Assembly (NCBI GenBank): GCA_963750535.1
Contig: CAVVRF010000043.1
Span: 65,480-129,479 of the forward strand
Direction of reading: 5' to 3'
DNA length: 64,000 nt
DNA from: JAKFWF01 sp963750535
GTDB taxonomy: Bacteria; Pseudomonadota; Alphaproteobacteria; Rhizobiales; Hyphomicrobiaceae
The notes beneath the pieces were generated by a model. That model saw only the letters and a list, made by a program, of their open reading frames with translations. It was not told the origin of the DNA and ran no database searches. Shown in pieces: positions 45,756 through 55,433 of this stretch; the first letter of the stretch is position 1; each line of letters begins with the position of its first letter. The translations under genes were made by a program, and so were the position numbers.

Positions 45756-47355
45756 ATGATGAGAGTTTGCTCAGCTTTCCTAGCTGTTTTGACCTTGGGT
45801 CCTTTGGCCGTCTGGCCGGCTTCAGCCCAGACGAAGCAACCCAACATCGTCATCATCTGGGGCGATGACGTTGGCCAATCCAACATCAGCGCCTATTCGC
45901 ACGGCGTCATGGGGTACAAGACGCCCAACATCGATCGCCTTGCCAAGGAAGGCGCGATGTTCACTGACTACTATGCCGAGCAGAGCTGCACCGCCGGGCG
46001 GTCGTCGTTCATAACCGGCCAGTCCGGCCTGCGCACCGGCCTGACGAAGGTCGGCTTGCCGGGCGCCACGCTCGGGCTGCAGAAGGAAGATCCGACGATC
46101 GCCGAGCTGCTCAAGCCGCTCGGCTACGCGACCGGGCAGTTCGGCAAGAACCATCTCGGCGATCGCAACGAGTTCCTGCCCACCGTGCATGGCTTCGATG
46201 AATTCTACGGCAACCTCTATCACCTGAACGCGGAGGAAGAGCCGGAGCTGCCGGACTATCCGAAAGACCCGTCATTCCGTGCGAAGTATGGACCGCGCGG
46301 CGTGATGGACTGCAAGGCGTCGGACAAGGACGACGAGACCGTCGACCCGCGTTTCGGCAAAGTCGGCAAGCAGGTTTGCAAGGATACCGGCCCGCTGAAC
46401 AAAGCGCGCATGGTCACGATCGACGATGACATTGCTGCCCGAGCGGTCGACTTCATCGAGCGGCAGAACAAGGCGGGAAAGCCAGCATTCGTCTGGGTGA
46501 ACTTTACCCACATGCACTTCCGCACCCATACCAAGCCGGCGAGCCTTGGCCAGTCGGGACGCTGGCAGAGCCCCTATCACGACACCATGATCGATCACGA
46601 CAAGAACGTCGGCACGGTGCTGAAGGCGCTGGATGACCTTCGGATCGCCGACAACACGTTCGTCATGTACTCGACCGACAACGGTCCGCACATGAACTCG
46701 TGGCCGGATGCCGCTATGACGCCGTTCCGCAACGAAAAGAACTCGAACTGGGAAGGCGCCTACCGAGTGCCGGCCGTGTTCCGCTGGCCAGGCAAGATCA
46801 AGCCCGGCCAAGTGTCCAACGAGATGGTGGCCCATCACGACTTGCTGCCGACCATACTGGCCATGGCCGGCGACGCGGAAATCAAGGACAAGCTGCTCAA
46901 GGGGCACAAGATCGGCGACATGACCTACAAGGTCCATCTCGACGGCGACAGCCTCGTGCCTCTCGTGACCGGGCAAGCCGCGAGGAGCCCGCGAGAAGTC
47001 CTTCCTGTACGTCAACGATGATCAGCAGTTGGTCGGTCTGCGCTACGACAACTGGAAGCTCGCGTTCATGGAACAGCGCGCCCCGGGGACGCTGCGCGTC
47101 TGGTCCGAGCCGTTCACCACCTTGCGGATCCCGAAGATCTTCAATCTGCGAACTGATCCGTACGAGCGCGCGGATATCACCTCGAATACCTACTACGACT
47201 GGCTATTGGATCACGCCTTCCTGCTGGTTCCCGCACAGGACTATGTGGGCAAATTCCTCATGACGTTCAGGGAATTCCCGCAGCGGCAGAAGGCGGCGAG
47301 CTTCAACATGGATGAGGTCATGGCGAAGCTGAAGGAGCCACCAGCAACCAAATAA
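45756..47355 (+). CDS. Secreted sulfatase (formylglycine-dependent), locus B, frameshifted near the C-terminus
   Basis: Signal peptide ending PASAQTK, then QPNIVIIWGDDVG (metal ligands), active-site motif CTAGR at residues 78-82 (EQSCTAGRSSFITGQSGLRTG), GYATGQFGKNHLGD and YSTDNGPHMNSWPD. This is the CxAxR subtype, different from the CTPAR enzyme of locus A. At about 46992 the frame shifts by one base; the last 120 residues (KSFLYVNDDQQLVGLRYDNWKLAF to PPATK) continue in another frame to 47355. A lost CG in a CGCG run, or one extra base, would explain it. Confidence 0.9.
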
Positions 47356-48150
47356 GCCGCGTAATGGACCAGGAGGATCTGCGCGCCATCCTGCGGGATT
47401 TACTTCCCGCCTCAGGCTATGACGGCACCGGACAGTTGATGGCTTGATAGGCGGCGAGCGGCGAGTTCGAATGCCTCGGCCCGATCGGCAGTCGTTCTCC
47501 GGTCCTTCACGCAACCAACGTAACGTCGCCATGCTTCAGTGCAGCCCAGGTCACGCGTCTCGAGGGCCGAGGCACCGGCCGCTAATGTGGCGATTTCGAA
47601 GCCCGCTTCATAATTGCGGCATACTCCAGTGCGGACTTCGAAATCATAAGCCACACTAGAAGCTTGGATTTGCTAGTGTCCTTATCGATCGCGAAGTTCG
47701 TCCGATAACCATGTGAATGATGCGAACGTCGCGATCAGGACACTAGAATGCCATTTTCAAGCAGCTGCCGGCGGGCACGCGTGCTACAAGGTTCATCGAT
47801 CATCTGCTGAGACAACGGTGCTTGTGTTCCCGTTTGCAGGCACTCTCGGAAAGGCTCGCGGCCCAGCTCAGGGGGCGTCATGCCGAAGTTCCTGCTGGTC
47901 GAAAACAACGCAGTGGGCACGACGGCGGGGTGGCGACACGCCAGTTCAGGGCCACACCCGGCCTGCACAAGTTTTTCAACGTCGCGCTCACGACGCGCAA
48001 TGGCCATCGAACGCGAGAATGCCCTCGACGCCAGGTGCAATGATAACGTCACCAATCCGATCGAGCTGCAGCCGCCGCTTGTCAGATTGGCCACGCCGCT
48101 CACTGCTGCAGGGCACTGAACGAGCTTCAGGTTCGCAAAGGAGAGTGACC
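47356..48150. other. Gene-free interval holding repeat copy 4
   Basis: 795 bases between sulfatase B and the TakP-like gene. The repeat at 47582-47746 is the only clear structure. Open frames downstream of it (for example 47880-48119) have no ribosome site or fold and are not credible. Confidence 0.5.
47582..47746. repeat. Double-hairpin dispersed element, copy 4
   Basis: 165 bp: hairpin I 47582-47659 (left end CTAA instead of CTAG, one arm mismatch at GCCCGC), hairpin II 47673-47746 with mismatches in its 3' arm (GAACGTCGCGATCAGG). It is a decaying copy between sulfatase B and the TakP-like gene. Confidence 0.85.
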
Positions 48151-49245
48151 ATGGATCGCCGCCAAGTCATTTCCGCAGCGGCTGTGGGGATCGCCGCGGC
48201 TGCGTCTGCCTTTCCGAAGCCCGCCATTGCCCAGGGCGTGCGCGAGCTCAAGATGATCACCACCTGGCCGAAGAATCTTCCGGGCCTCGGCACTAGCGCG
48301 GAGCGCGTCGCGCAATCGATCACCGCGCTTTCCTGCGGGCGGCTTCAGGTCAAGGTGCTCGGAGCCGGTCAACTGGTCAACGCATTCGAATCGTTCGATG
48401 CCGTCTCGTCCGGACTGGCGGACATGTATCACGGTGCAGAATATTACTGGGAAGGTCGTTCCGCGGCGTTCAGCTACTTTGCCGCCGTCCCGTTCGGCTT
48501 GACCGCTGCTGAAATGAATGCGTGGGTCTACTACGGCGGCGGTCAGGCGCTGTGGGACGAGCTGAGCGCGGGATTTGGACTGAAGCCATTTCTATGCGGC
48601 AATACCGGGGTTCAGATGGGCGGCTGGTTCACCAGGGAGCTGACCGGCATCGAGTCCTTCAAGGGGTTACGTTATCGCATGCCGGGCCTTGGTGGCGAGG
48701 TGCTGCGGCGGCTCGGCGCCGCGGTGGTCAACCTGCCGGGTGGCGAGATCATCCAGTCGCTGCGGTCGGGCGCCATCGACGCGAGCGAATGGGTTGGCCC
48801 ATGGGACGACATGGCGCTGGGGATCCACAAGGTGGCCAACCATTACTACTATCCGGGCTTCCACGAGCCTGGAACGGCGCTGTCCCTCGTCGTCAACAAG
48901 AAGTTGTGGGACTCCCTCGGACCCGCCGAGCGCAGCGGTATCGATATCGCCGCAGCCGCCGAGAACAGCCTTCTGTTGGCAGAATACAACGCCAAGAATG
49001 CCGCTGCACTCAAGATGCTCGTCAACGACCCGGCGATAAAGATCCGCAAGTTCGATGACTCGATTCTGCAATTGCTTGGCAAGACCACCGGAGAGCTGCT
49101 CGCCGAGACCAGCCGCAAGGACGAACTGACACGACGTGTTTACGACAGCTTCTTGAATTTCCGCGAGACGGCCATTCTCTGGGGCGACCATTCGGAGCGC
49201 AGCTATCTCAATGCCCGTGCCCTGAAGTTCCCGTTTGGAAGATGA
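48151..49245 (+). CDS. TRAP transporter solute-binding protein (TakP-like), orphan
   Basis: 364 residues from ATG 48151, with AGGAGAG upstream. It begins MDRRQVISAAAVGIAAAAS, a Tat-like signal. The mature part has ELKMITTWPKNLPGLGTSAERVAQ, DMYHGAEYYWEGRSAAFSYFAAVPFGLTAAEMNAW and SGAIDASEWVGPWDDMALG, the layout of TakP-type binding proteins for 2-oxo acids such as pyruvate. No DctQ or DctM gene is adjacent, so it must use a membrane complex encoded elsewhere. The open frame runs 146 codons upstream without support. Confidence 0.9.
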   Translation: MDRRQVISAAAVGIAAAASAFPKPAIAQGVRELKMITTWPKNLPGLGTSAERVAQSITALSCGRLQVKVLGAGQLVNAFESFDAVSSGLADMYHGAEYYWEGRSAAFSYFAAVPFGLTAAEMNAWVYYGGGQALWDELSAGFGLKPFLCGNTGVQMGGWFTRELTGIESFKGLRYRMPGLGGEVLRRLGAAVVNLPGGEIIQSLRSGAIDASEWVGPWDDMALGIHKVANHYYYPGFHEPGTALSLVVNKKLWDSLGPAERSGIDIAAAAENSLLLAEYNAKNAAALKMLVNDPAIKIRKFDDSILQLLGKTTGELLAETSRKDELTRRVYDSFLNFRETAILWGDHSERSYLNARALKFPFGR

Positions 49246-49442
49246 TCGCTTCGTCGCCAAAATGAGCCACGAGCTGCGAGCCCGCGCACCTTCAATGTGC
49301 TCAAAGGGTACGCCGCCAGCCCGATCGGACCGGCCCACTTGCGCGTCGCTCGACAGCATCCCGTGGCAGCGGGTGTGACCGGCCAAGTACAAACTGGTTA
49401 ACCGCCGCATCATGGTCGCATTTGGCTTCTAGCCAGCCGATC

Positions 49443-50477
49443 ATGAGTTGCGTACCCCACATCGCTTGCTGGCCGAGGGGCAAATGGCTGAGCGTTCTGG
49501 CGCTGCTCGTCCTCTGTCCAGGCGACGGCTGGACACAGTCGAGCGTCCAGCCACAGGAGCCGGATGGCTACGTCCGGCGAGCACCGAAGAAACCCGGCGG
49601 CCCCGCGACGCCGGGTCTCAAGCGGCTGAGCTCTCGATCATTGCTCCAGTCTGCGAGCGCGAGCCTTTGGCTGCAGACCGCCACGGTGGATTGGAATTCC
49701 CTGACCGACCGGGCTCTGGCGCGGACCATGGACGAGGCTCTGCGGACGACGCCGCAAGTGGTGACAACGGCGGTGACGATCAATCCGGGCAACAGTATCG
49801 AATTCGACAATCGGCGAGCGATGTACGAAGTATATCAGTCGCAGCCGATCGAGAGAAAGGCCGATTATAAGCTCAACCGAATGACAGTGATCGGCGCGGC
49901 ATCGAAGTATCAGGAAGACGACCCGCGAACGTCCCTGTCCCAATCCACCGATCAGGCACTTGCAGCCTACTTCGCCGTCAAGGCTTCGCCGGCGTTCAAC
50001 GTCGACCTTCGCGCGGAACATGGCGAGCAGACGACGGCGCTCGCAGGGCAAAATGCGTGGGGGTCGAAGGATGCTGCATCCGCGAAGGTCAGTGGCGCGC
50101 TAGACTTCTGGCAATTCAAGTTCGCCCCCACGGTATCGGTCAAGACCGAGGCCGAGCGGCATGCAAACGGCTTCGCCAAGGAGGAAACATCGGAGAAGGT
50201 TTCCGTCGAATTGGCACCGCGCCTAAGCCGGCCGCTGGATCTCTCATCGGGGCAGAAGATCGAGCCCTTCGTGATGCTCAAGCGCCGGATGGAAGCGGGG
50301 ACGACTGCGCAGGGCACGCCAATTGACCAGTCGCTCTCACAATCGGTTGGGGGCGGCGTTACCTTGGCCCAGCCCAACGCCTATTCACTCAGCGTGACCA
50401 CCGAAATGGAGCGCAGCAGCGAAACCGCGCCCGCCGATGTGAAGAGCAGATTGCAGTTCAACATTCCGCTCAAATAG
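49443..50477 (+). CDS. Secreted hypothetical protein, possibly outer-membrane beta-rich
   Basis: 344 residues from ATG 49443 (a TTG at 49422 is also in frame). A signal segment (WLSVLALLVLCPGDGWTQ) is followed by a basic linker, then a long soluble region with alternating polar/hydrophobic stretches (AKVSGALDFWQFKFAPTVSV, KVSVELAPRLSRPLDL, YSLSVTTEMERS) ending in LQFNIPLK. The pattern suggests beta-strands, and the C-terminal residue is not the usual Phe of barrels. The family is not recognised. Confidence 0.65.
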   Translation: MSCVPHIACWPRGKWLSVLALLVLCPGDGWTQSSVQPQEPDGYVRRAPKKPGGPATPGLKRLSSRSLLQSASASLWLQTATVDWNSLTDRALARTMDEALRTTPQVVTTAVTINPGNSIEFDNRRAMYEVYQSQPIERKADYKLNRMTVIGAASKYQEDDPRTSLSQSTDQALAAYFAVKASPAFNVDLRAEHGEQTTALAGQNAWGSKDAASAKVSGALDFWQFKFAPTVSVKTEAERHANGFAKEETSEKVSVELAPRLSRPLDLSSGQKIEPFVMLKRRMEAGTTAQGTPIDQSLSQSVGGGVTLAQPNAYSLSVTTEMERSSETAPADVKSRLQFNIPLK

Positions 50478-50484
50478 GTGCTGT

Positions 50485-50838
50485 TCAAGCACCCGCGGCC
50501 GCGACCACCATGATCTCGACACGAATGGCGTCTGCGGCGAGCCTCGCTTCGACAGTTGCCCGGACCGGCATGTTGTTCTTGTCCACCCAGGTGTCCCAAA
50601 CCGAATTCATCAGGGCGAAATCGGCAATATCGCGCAGCCAGATCGTTGCTGAGAGCAGTTTGGATTTGTCGGTGCCGGACATTTCTAGATAGCGGTCGAT
50701 CTTGGCGAGCGTGCCTTTCGTTTGCGCAACCGTATCGCCGCTCGTGTCATCAGCCGTCATGCCCGCCAGGTACACAACACCGTTGTAGGCGACCGCTCTG
50801 CAGAAGCGTGCTCCAGCATCATACCGCGTGATATTCAT
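50485..50838 (-). CDS. RidA family protein (enamine/imine deaminase-like)
   Basis: 117 residues, the usual RidA length, with VYLAGMTADDTSGDTVAQTKGTLAKIDRYLEMSGTDKSKLLSATIWL and an end that contains RVEIMVVAAAG. The catalytic-site arginine of RidA may correspond to R in PVRATVEARLA. RidA hydrolyses reactive enamines made by PLP enzymes such as threonine dehydratase (one is encoded at 2688-3944, far away). It is convergent with the preceding hypothetical gene. Confidence 0.9.
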   Translation of the reverse strand: MNITRYDAGARFCRAVAYNGVVYLAGMTADDTSGDTVAQTKGTLAKIDRYLEMSGTDKSKLLSATIWLRDIADFALMNSVWDTWVDKNNMPVRATVEARLAADAIRVEIMVVAAAGA

Positions 50839-51182
50839 TTTCGTGTTTCCTCACTGGGTTCAACTGTCCGACCGATGATCGCCCGTCAGTTTAGACGTGC
50901 CACAAGTTTGCGCTATCTTATTGTGGCACTGTCATGCCAACCCTCCGCGTTGAGCTCATGTGCTAACGGTGCTGCGGATATATACCGCGGCTCGATCACT
51001 TCCCTGGTCAAACAGGCCACCGGGCAGTCGATCGCGAGGAGCCCGTCGCAAATGTGTCGTGCAGGGAACCACTGCGCGGATTCCGAGTTTCAATGAGGCA
51101 ATCGACGGAGCCAGAAGCACGCCATCCACAAGCGCGTGCGGCAATGCCGTGATCCCCGATTCTAGCGCAAGGAGCGAGTAGA
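50839..51182. other. Gene-free interval
   Basis: 344 bases between ridA and the small DUF1328 gene, divergent. No credible gene; it probably contains both promoters. Confidence 0.4.
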
Positions 51183-51357
51183 ATGGGCAATCTGCTTCAT
51201 TACGCAATCGTGTTTCTGGTCGTCGCCCTGGTCGCCGCGGCGGTCGGATTTTGGCGGCGTGGCCGGCGTGGCCATGGAAGGCGCAAGGATGCTGTTCTGG
51301 GTCTTCATAATCCTGTTTGTGATCTCGCTGGTCGGCGGCCTCGTGCGTCGCACCTAG
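51183..51357 (+). CDS. DUF1328 (YtjA-like) small membrane protein, frameshifted by one T
   Basis: Starts MGNLLHYAIVFLVVALVAAAVGF in frame 1. If one T is removed from the TTTT run at 51249-51252, it continues GGVAGVAMEGARMLFWVFIILFVISLVGGLVRRT and stops at 51357, exactly the 57-residue DUF1328 protein. As written, the frame runs into basic nonsense up to 51416. These two-helix proteins are often stress-induced. It is followed by CsbD and PRC-barrel genes. Confidence 0.85.
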
Positions 51358-51415
51358 GGATCTCCAAGTGCCCGCGCCAGCGGGCGATATTCCCCCAACG
51401 AAGAGGAGTCTCGTG

Positions 51416-51616
51416 ATGGATTGGAATCGTATCGAAGGCAATTGGAAGCAGGTCAAGGGCAAGATCAAGGAGAAATGGGGTCAGCTCACTGACGATGATC
51501 TCGATGTAATCAATGGTCAGCGCGAGCAGCTCGAGGGCAAGATCCAGGAGCGCTACGGCACCGCCAGGGATCAAGTGAGAAAGGACGTCGACGACTGGCT
51601 CAACCGCCAGACGTGA
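51416..51616 (+). CDS. CsbD-family stress protein
   Basis: 66 residues from ATG 51416, with GAGGAG upstream: MDWNRIEGNWKQVKGKIKEK and LTDDDLDVINGQREQLEGKIQERYG, the full CsbD pattern. These small hydrophilic proteins are induced by general stress in many bacteria. The frame is open 16 codons upstream, but the SD fixes the start. Confidence 0.93.
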   Translation: MDWNRIEGNWKQVKGKIKEKWGQLTDDDLDVINGQREQLEGKIQERYGTARDQVRKDVDDWLNRQT

Positions 51617-51700
51617 CCAGGCCAGGGCCGTCCAAGCGATCTCGTACCAGCGGCCCAGCCCCCCGTGTCCGAACGCAACAGATGGAAGGAGCCGACCCCC

Positions 51701-52234
51701 ATGAAATCATACAAGCCCTATCTTGCAGGATCGACCATGGCGCTGATGCTGATTGCGGGCCAGGCCGTCGCGCAGACAGCCGGCGCCCCCGCTGACTCGA
51801 CAAGCTTCGTCACGCAACAGCCGGCCAGCGAGTCGCTGGCGAGCGGCATCATCGGGCAAAACGTTGCGAGCCCAGGAGGCGAGATCGTCGGCGACATCAA
51901 TGATTTGCTGTTCGACAAGAGCGGTCGCATCAGCACGGTGGTAATCGGAGTCGGCGGCATCCTTGGTATCGGCGGGAAAAACGTCGCGGTTCCGTTCAGC
52001 TTGCTTACAATCGAGTCGGGCGCCACGGGTGAACGGGCCGTCTCCGTTGCTCTGAGCGCCGAAGCCCTGAAAAACGCGCCGGACTTCAGGTCGACCGAAA
52101 AAACGACCTTCATGAAGGCGAGGGAAAAGGCGGGCGAGATGGGTTCGAAGGCCATGGAGAAGGCCGGCGAGCTCAAGGACCAGGCGACCAAGAAGCTCGA
52201 GGAGATGAAGAAGGACGAGCCAAAGAAGCAGTAA
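51701..52234 (+). CDS. PRC-barrel domain secreted protein
   Basis: 177 residues from ATG 51701 (a GTG at 51665 is in frame). Signal peptide ending GQAVAQ; residues 45-120 form the PRC-barrel (IIGQNVASPGGEIVGDINDLLFDKSGRISTVVIGVGG...VAVPFSLL). The C-terminal tail is a charged Lys/Glu-rich coiled segment (KAREKAGEMGSKAMEKAGEL). Such proteins accompany CsbD and DUF1328 in stress clusters of this bacterial group. Confidence 0.9.
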   Translation: MKSYKPYLAGSTMALMLIAGQAVAQTAGAPADSTSFVTQQPASESLASGIIGQNVASPGGEIVGDINDLLFDKSGRISTVVIGVGGILGIGGKNVAVPFSLLTIESGATGERAVSVALSAEALKNAPDFRSTEKTTFMKAREKAGEMGSKAMEKAGELKDQATKKLEEMKKDEPKKQ

Positions 52235-52456
52235 CGGGGCCCGGCCGGCGCCGGGCGTCCCCATCGTCGTGCTCGCCAATATTACGGCCGGGGATCCCGG
52301 TGATGCCGCGGCTTTGCTCGAATTGGCCGCTATTGGTCGGAACCTTCGGTGTCGCGGTCACGTTGTCATCAGTGCGATTGGCGGATGCCGGGCGGGCAAT
52401 CCTGCTTTGCCTGAACTGCCCCATTCGCGCCCGGCGGCGAGCAGCAGGGAGGCTCC

Positions 52457-53626
52457 ATGTCGACGCAGCAGCAGGATTTTACCGTCGGCATCGAGGAAGA
52501 GTTCTTTCTTGTCGACGCCACGACATTCGACTGCGTTAAGACGATGCCAGAGGCATTCCGGCGGGAAGCCAAGGCCGTCCTCGGCGATCACGTCAAGCGC
52601 GAGATCATTTCCTCCATGATCGAGATCAACAGCGGCGTACACGCCTCCGTGCGGGCCGCGATATCCGAGGTCTCCGAGTTGCGAAGATTGTTGGCCGGGA
52701 TTGCGCTTCGCCACGGTCTCGGTCTCATCGCCAGCGGCACGCACCCGTTCGCCGACTGGCGGGAACAGCAGCTGACACCGAAGGAGCGCTATCTCATTGT
52801 AGCGAATTCGCTGCAGTCGCTATCGAAGCGGACCCATGTTTGCGGCCTGCATGTGCATGTTGCGGTGGCCGACCGGGACGTCCGCATCGATCTGATGAAC
52901 CGGGTGCAGCGGTTCCTGCCGCTGCTGCTTGCGCTCAGCACGTCGTCGCCGTTCTGGCGTGGCGAGCCAACGGGTCTCAAGGGCTATCGGGTCGCCGTCA
53001 ACGATGGGTCGCCACGCTCAGGGCTGCCGGGCTGGTTTGCCAGCGCAGATGAGTTCGACCGCTACGTGGCCTTGCTGGTGGCGGCAAGGTTCATTCCTGA
53101 TGCGAGCTTTCTGTGGTGGGCGATCCGGCCGTCGATGCGCTATCCGACCTTGGAACTGAGGATCACGGACAGCTGCACGCGTGTTCGGGACACCGGCGCC
53201 ATGGCCGCGCTTTATCAATCGCTGCTGCATCATCTCATGTACAACCCGGCGAGCTGTCGTGATTGGGAGCATCACCAGCGCCTCATCGACGAGGAGAACA
53301 TCTGGCAAGCGGTCCGGCATGGGATCGATGCCCATTTCCTGCCTCCGGTCTCGGGCGAAGCGACGACGGTTGCTTCGTTTGCGCGCAACCTCACCGGGCT
53401 CGTCTCCGAAAGCGCGCGACAGCTCGACTGCCTGCCCGAGATATTGTCCGTGCTCGATATCGTTTCGGAAGGCAGCAGCGCAGACGTCCAGCTGTGTCTG
53501 TACGAAGGGGCCGTCAACGACGGGGCCTCCAGAATGGAGGCAGTGCGGCAGGTCGCCAGCCGGCTCGCGGACCTCACGGTGCCTAAGAGCCTGTCCCGGG
53601 ATACATCCGGTACGACGGACACGTAG
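52457..53626 (+). CDS. YbdK-type carboxylate-amine ligase (glutamate-cysteine ligase family 2)
   Basis: 389 residues. Family motifs: FTVGIEEEFFLVD at the start, EINSGVHASVRAAISEVSELRRLLAGIA, SGTHPFADWREQQLTPKERY, HVCGLHVHVAVADRD and YPTLELRITDSCTRVRDTGAMAAL. These enzymes show weak glutamate-cysteine ligase activity; the physiological role is often unknown. The gene stands alone and ends about 20 bases before the convergent transporter gene. Confidence 0.92.
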   Translation: MSTQQQDFTVGIEEEFFLVDATTFDCVKTMPEAFRREAKAVLGDHVKREIISSMIEINSGVHASVRAAISEVSELRRLLAGIALRHGLGLIASGTHPFADWREQQLTPKERYLIVANSLQSLSKRTHVCGLHVHVAVADRDVRIDLMNRVQRFLPLLLALSTSSPFWRGEPTGLKGYRVAVNDGSPRSGLPGWFASADEFDRYVALLVAARFIPDASFLWWAIRPSMRYPTLELRITDSCTRVRDTGAMAALYQSLLHHLMYNPASCRDWEHHQRLIDEENIWQAVRHGIDAHFLPPVSGEATTVASFARNLTGLVSESARQLDCLPEILSVLDIVSEGSSADVQLCLYEGAVNDGASRMEAVRQVASRLADLTVPKSLSRDTSGTTDT

Positions 53627-53645
53627 CACCAGCACCCGACGCTAG

Positions 53646-55421
53646 CTAGAGCGGCCAAACCATCGGAACCAACGCAATGGCAATCAGATAGATCAAGATC
53701 GTCAGCGGTAGGCCGACGATGAAGAAGTCGAGGAAGCGATACTTTCCCGGACCATAGACCATCAGACACGAGGGCTCGAGCGGGGTCATGTACGAGCAGC
53801 TTGCCGCCACCGTGACCATCATCGCGAATGTGCGCGGATTGACCCCGATCTGTGCCGCGGTCTGCATTGCGACGGGAAGGACGACGACCGCCGCCGCCTG
53901 GTTCGACATGGGTTGGGTCAGCACGATCGTCAGCAGGAAGAAGCAAGACAGCAGTGCATAGAAACTTTCTTTGCCGGCGAGGCGAACGAACTGTGCTGCC
54001 AAGTACTGGCCTGTCCCTGTCGCTTCCATCGCCGCGCCGAGTGAAAGCAGGGCGCCGATGAGAATCAGGATCTTCCACTCGACCTCCCGGTAGGCCTCCT
54101 CGGGCGACACGCAACGGGTAAGCAGCATCAGAAAGGCGCCGGACAGGACCGAAACCGGCAGCGACGCCAGTTTCAAGGTCGCAGCAAGAATGGCAAGGGT
54201 GAAGATCGTGCATGCAAGCGGGGCTCGCCTCAGGTCCAGCCGGGAGCTGTCGATGCCGCCGAAAATGTTGAACAGATTGCCCTTCTCGAGTGCCTTCACG
54301 TTGTCATTGTTACCCTGTAGCAGCAGCACGTCACCGAGCCTCAACCTGGTTCTGCTGATCTTCTGCGGCAGCCTGCCCGCGCGGTTGATGGCCAGGACCT
54401 TCAGGCCGTAGCGGTCCTTGAACTCCAGACTGCTCAACGTCTGGCCAATCAGTGGTGAGTTCGGCAGGAGGACACCTTCGACGATCGTAAGCTTTTCTGG
54501 CTCGACTTCCGGGCCCGGCAGATGCACGTCGGCCTTGAACTCGAAGCCTCTGATGTCCTTGACCTTCAAGAGATCGGCGCGGTCGCCTTCAATCAAAAGC
54601 TCGTCACCGGCTTCGAGATGTATGTTCGCGATGCTTGGCCGGTCCGAGAGCGGGCGTTCCTGCCGGAGCAACTTCACGACGGTAAGTCCGGAGTTCTTCG
54701 CAATTCGTGTTTCTCCGATCTTGCGTCCGATGACAGCCGAGTCTCGTGGTACGATTACATCCGCTTGATATTTGCGTTCCCCCACCTCTACGGCCGTTGT
54801 TTCCGGCTTATTCGCAGGAATGAGCCGCGTTCCGAGCAGCCAGACATAGAGTACGCCGATCACCGCAATCGGTATCCCCACCGGGGCCAGTTCGAACATG
54901 CCCATCGCGGCTTGCCCGTGCTTGGTCATGAGTTCGCTCGCGACGATGTTGGTCGAGGTGCTGATCAGCGTCACCGAACTGGTCAGGATCGATGCGAATG
55001 CAAGCGGCAGCAGGAACTTCGAAGCGGGGGCGCGCGTCTTGCTTGCGTATCCAAGGACCAGCGGAATGAAGAAGGCGGTGGCAGCGGCATTGCTCATGAA
55101 GGCGGAGAGAGCCGCAACCGACACCATCATCAGCGGCAGGAACGCCGCCGGGTTCTGCCCTGCGAGGTCGAAGATGATGTGACCTGCCTTGTCGACCACA
55201 CCCGTGCGCAGCAGCCCCGCCGTCATGATCAGCAGGCCGAGGAGCATCATGACGGTGTCGCTGCCGAACCCCGCGAACGCCTCCGCCGGCTTGAGCAATC
55301 CGGTCAACACGAGCGCCAGCATTACGCCGATCGCGACCACGTCGGCAGGGATGCGATCCCAGGCGAAGCAGGCGATGGCAGCCGTGAGAACGAGCAGGCA
55401 CATCGCGATCTCTGGCGTCAT
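53646..55421 (-). CDS. DASS/SLC13-family transporter with two RCK_C domains
   Basis: 591 residues. Membrane halves (about 1-200 and 400-591) carry the CitMHS/DASS pattern SNAAATAFFIPLVLGYASK, SILTSSVTLISTSTNIVASE and SNQAAAVVVLPVAMQTA. Between them are two cytoplasmic TrkA-C (RCK_C) domains: IGRKIGETRIAKNSGLTVVKLLRQ...LEAGDELLIEGDRADL and IGQTLSSLEFKDRYGLKVLAINRAG...LRLGDVLLLQGNNDNV. The layout matches sulfate or dicarboxylate sodium symporters. A double-hairpin repeat lies directly upstream of its start. Confidence 0.93.
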   Translation of the reverse strand: MTPEIAMCLLVLTAAIACFAWDRIPADVVAIGVMLALVLTGLLKPAEAFAGFGSDTVMMLLGLLIMTAGLLRTGVVDKAGHIIFDLAGQNPAAFLPLMMVSVAALSAFMSNAAATAFFIPLVLGYASKTRAPASKFLLPLAFASILTSSVTLISTSTNIVASELMTKHGQAAMGMFELAPVGIPIAVIGVLYVWLLGTRLIPANKPETTAVEVGERKYQADVIVPRDSAVIGRKIGETRIAKNSGLTVVKLLRQERPLSDRPSIANIHLEAGDELLIEGDRADLLKVKDIRGFEFKADVHLPGPEVEPEKLTIVEGVLLPNSPLIGQTLSSLEFKDRYGLKVLAINRAGRLPQKISRTRLRLGDVLLLQGNNDNVKALEKGNLFNIFGGIDSSRLDLRRAPLACTIFTLAILAATLKLASLPVSVLSGAFLMLLTRCVSPEEAYREVEWKILILIGALLSLGAAMEATGTGQYLAAQFVRLAGKESFYALLSCFFLLTIVLTQPMSNQAAAVVVLPVAMQTAAQIGVNPRTFAMMVTVAASCSYMTPLEPSCLMVYGPGKYRFLDFFIVGLPLTILIYLIAIALVPMVWPL

Positions 55422-55433
55422 GTTGCGTCTCGG

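Noticed and set aside
47713..48150. 146-codon N-terminal extension of the TakP-like gene
   Set aside because: It begins inside the repeat element and would bury a good ribosome site and Tat-like signal at 48151.
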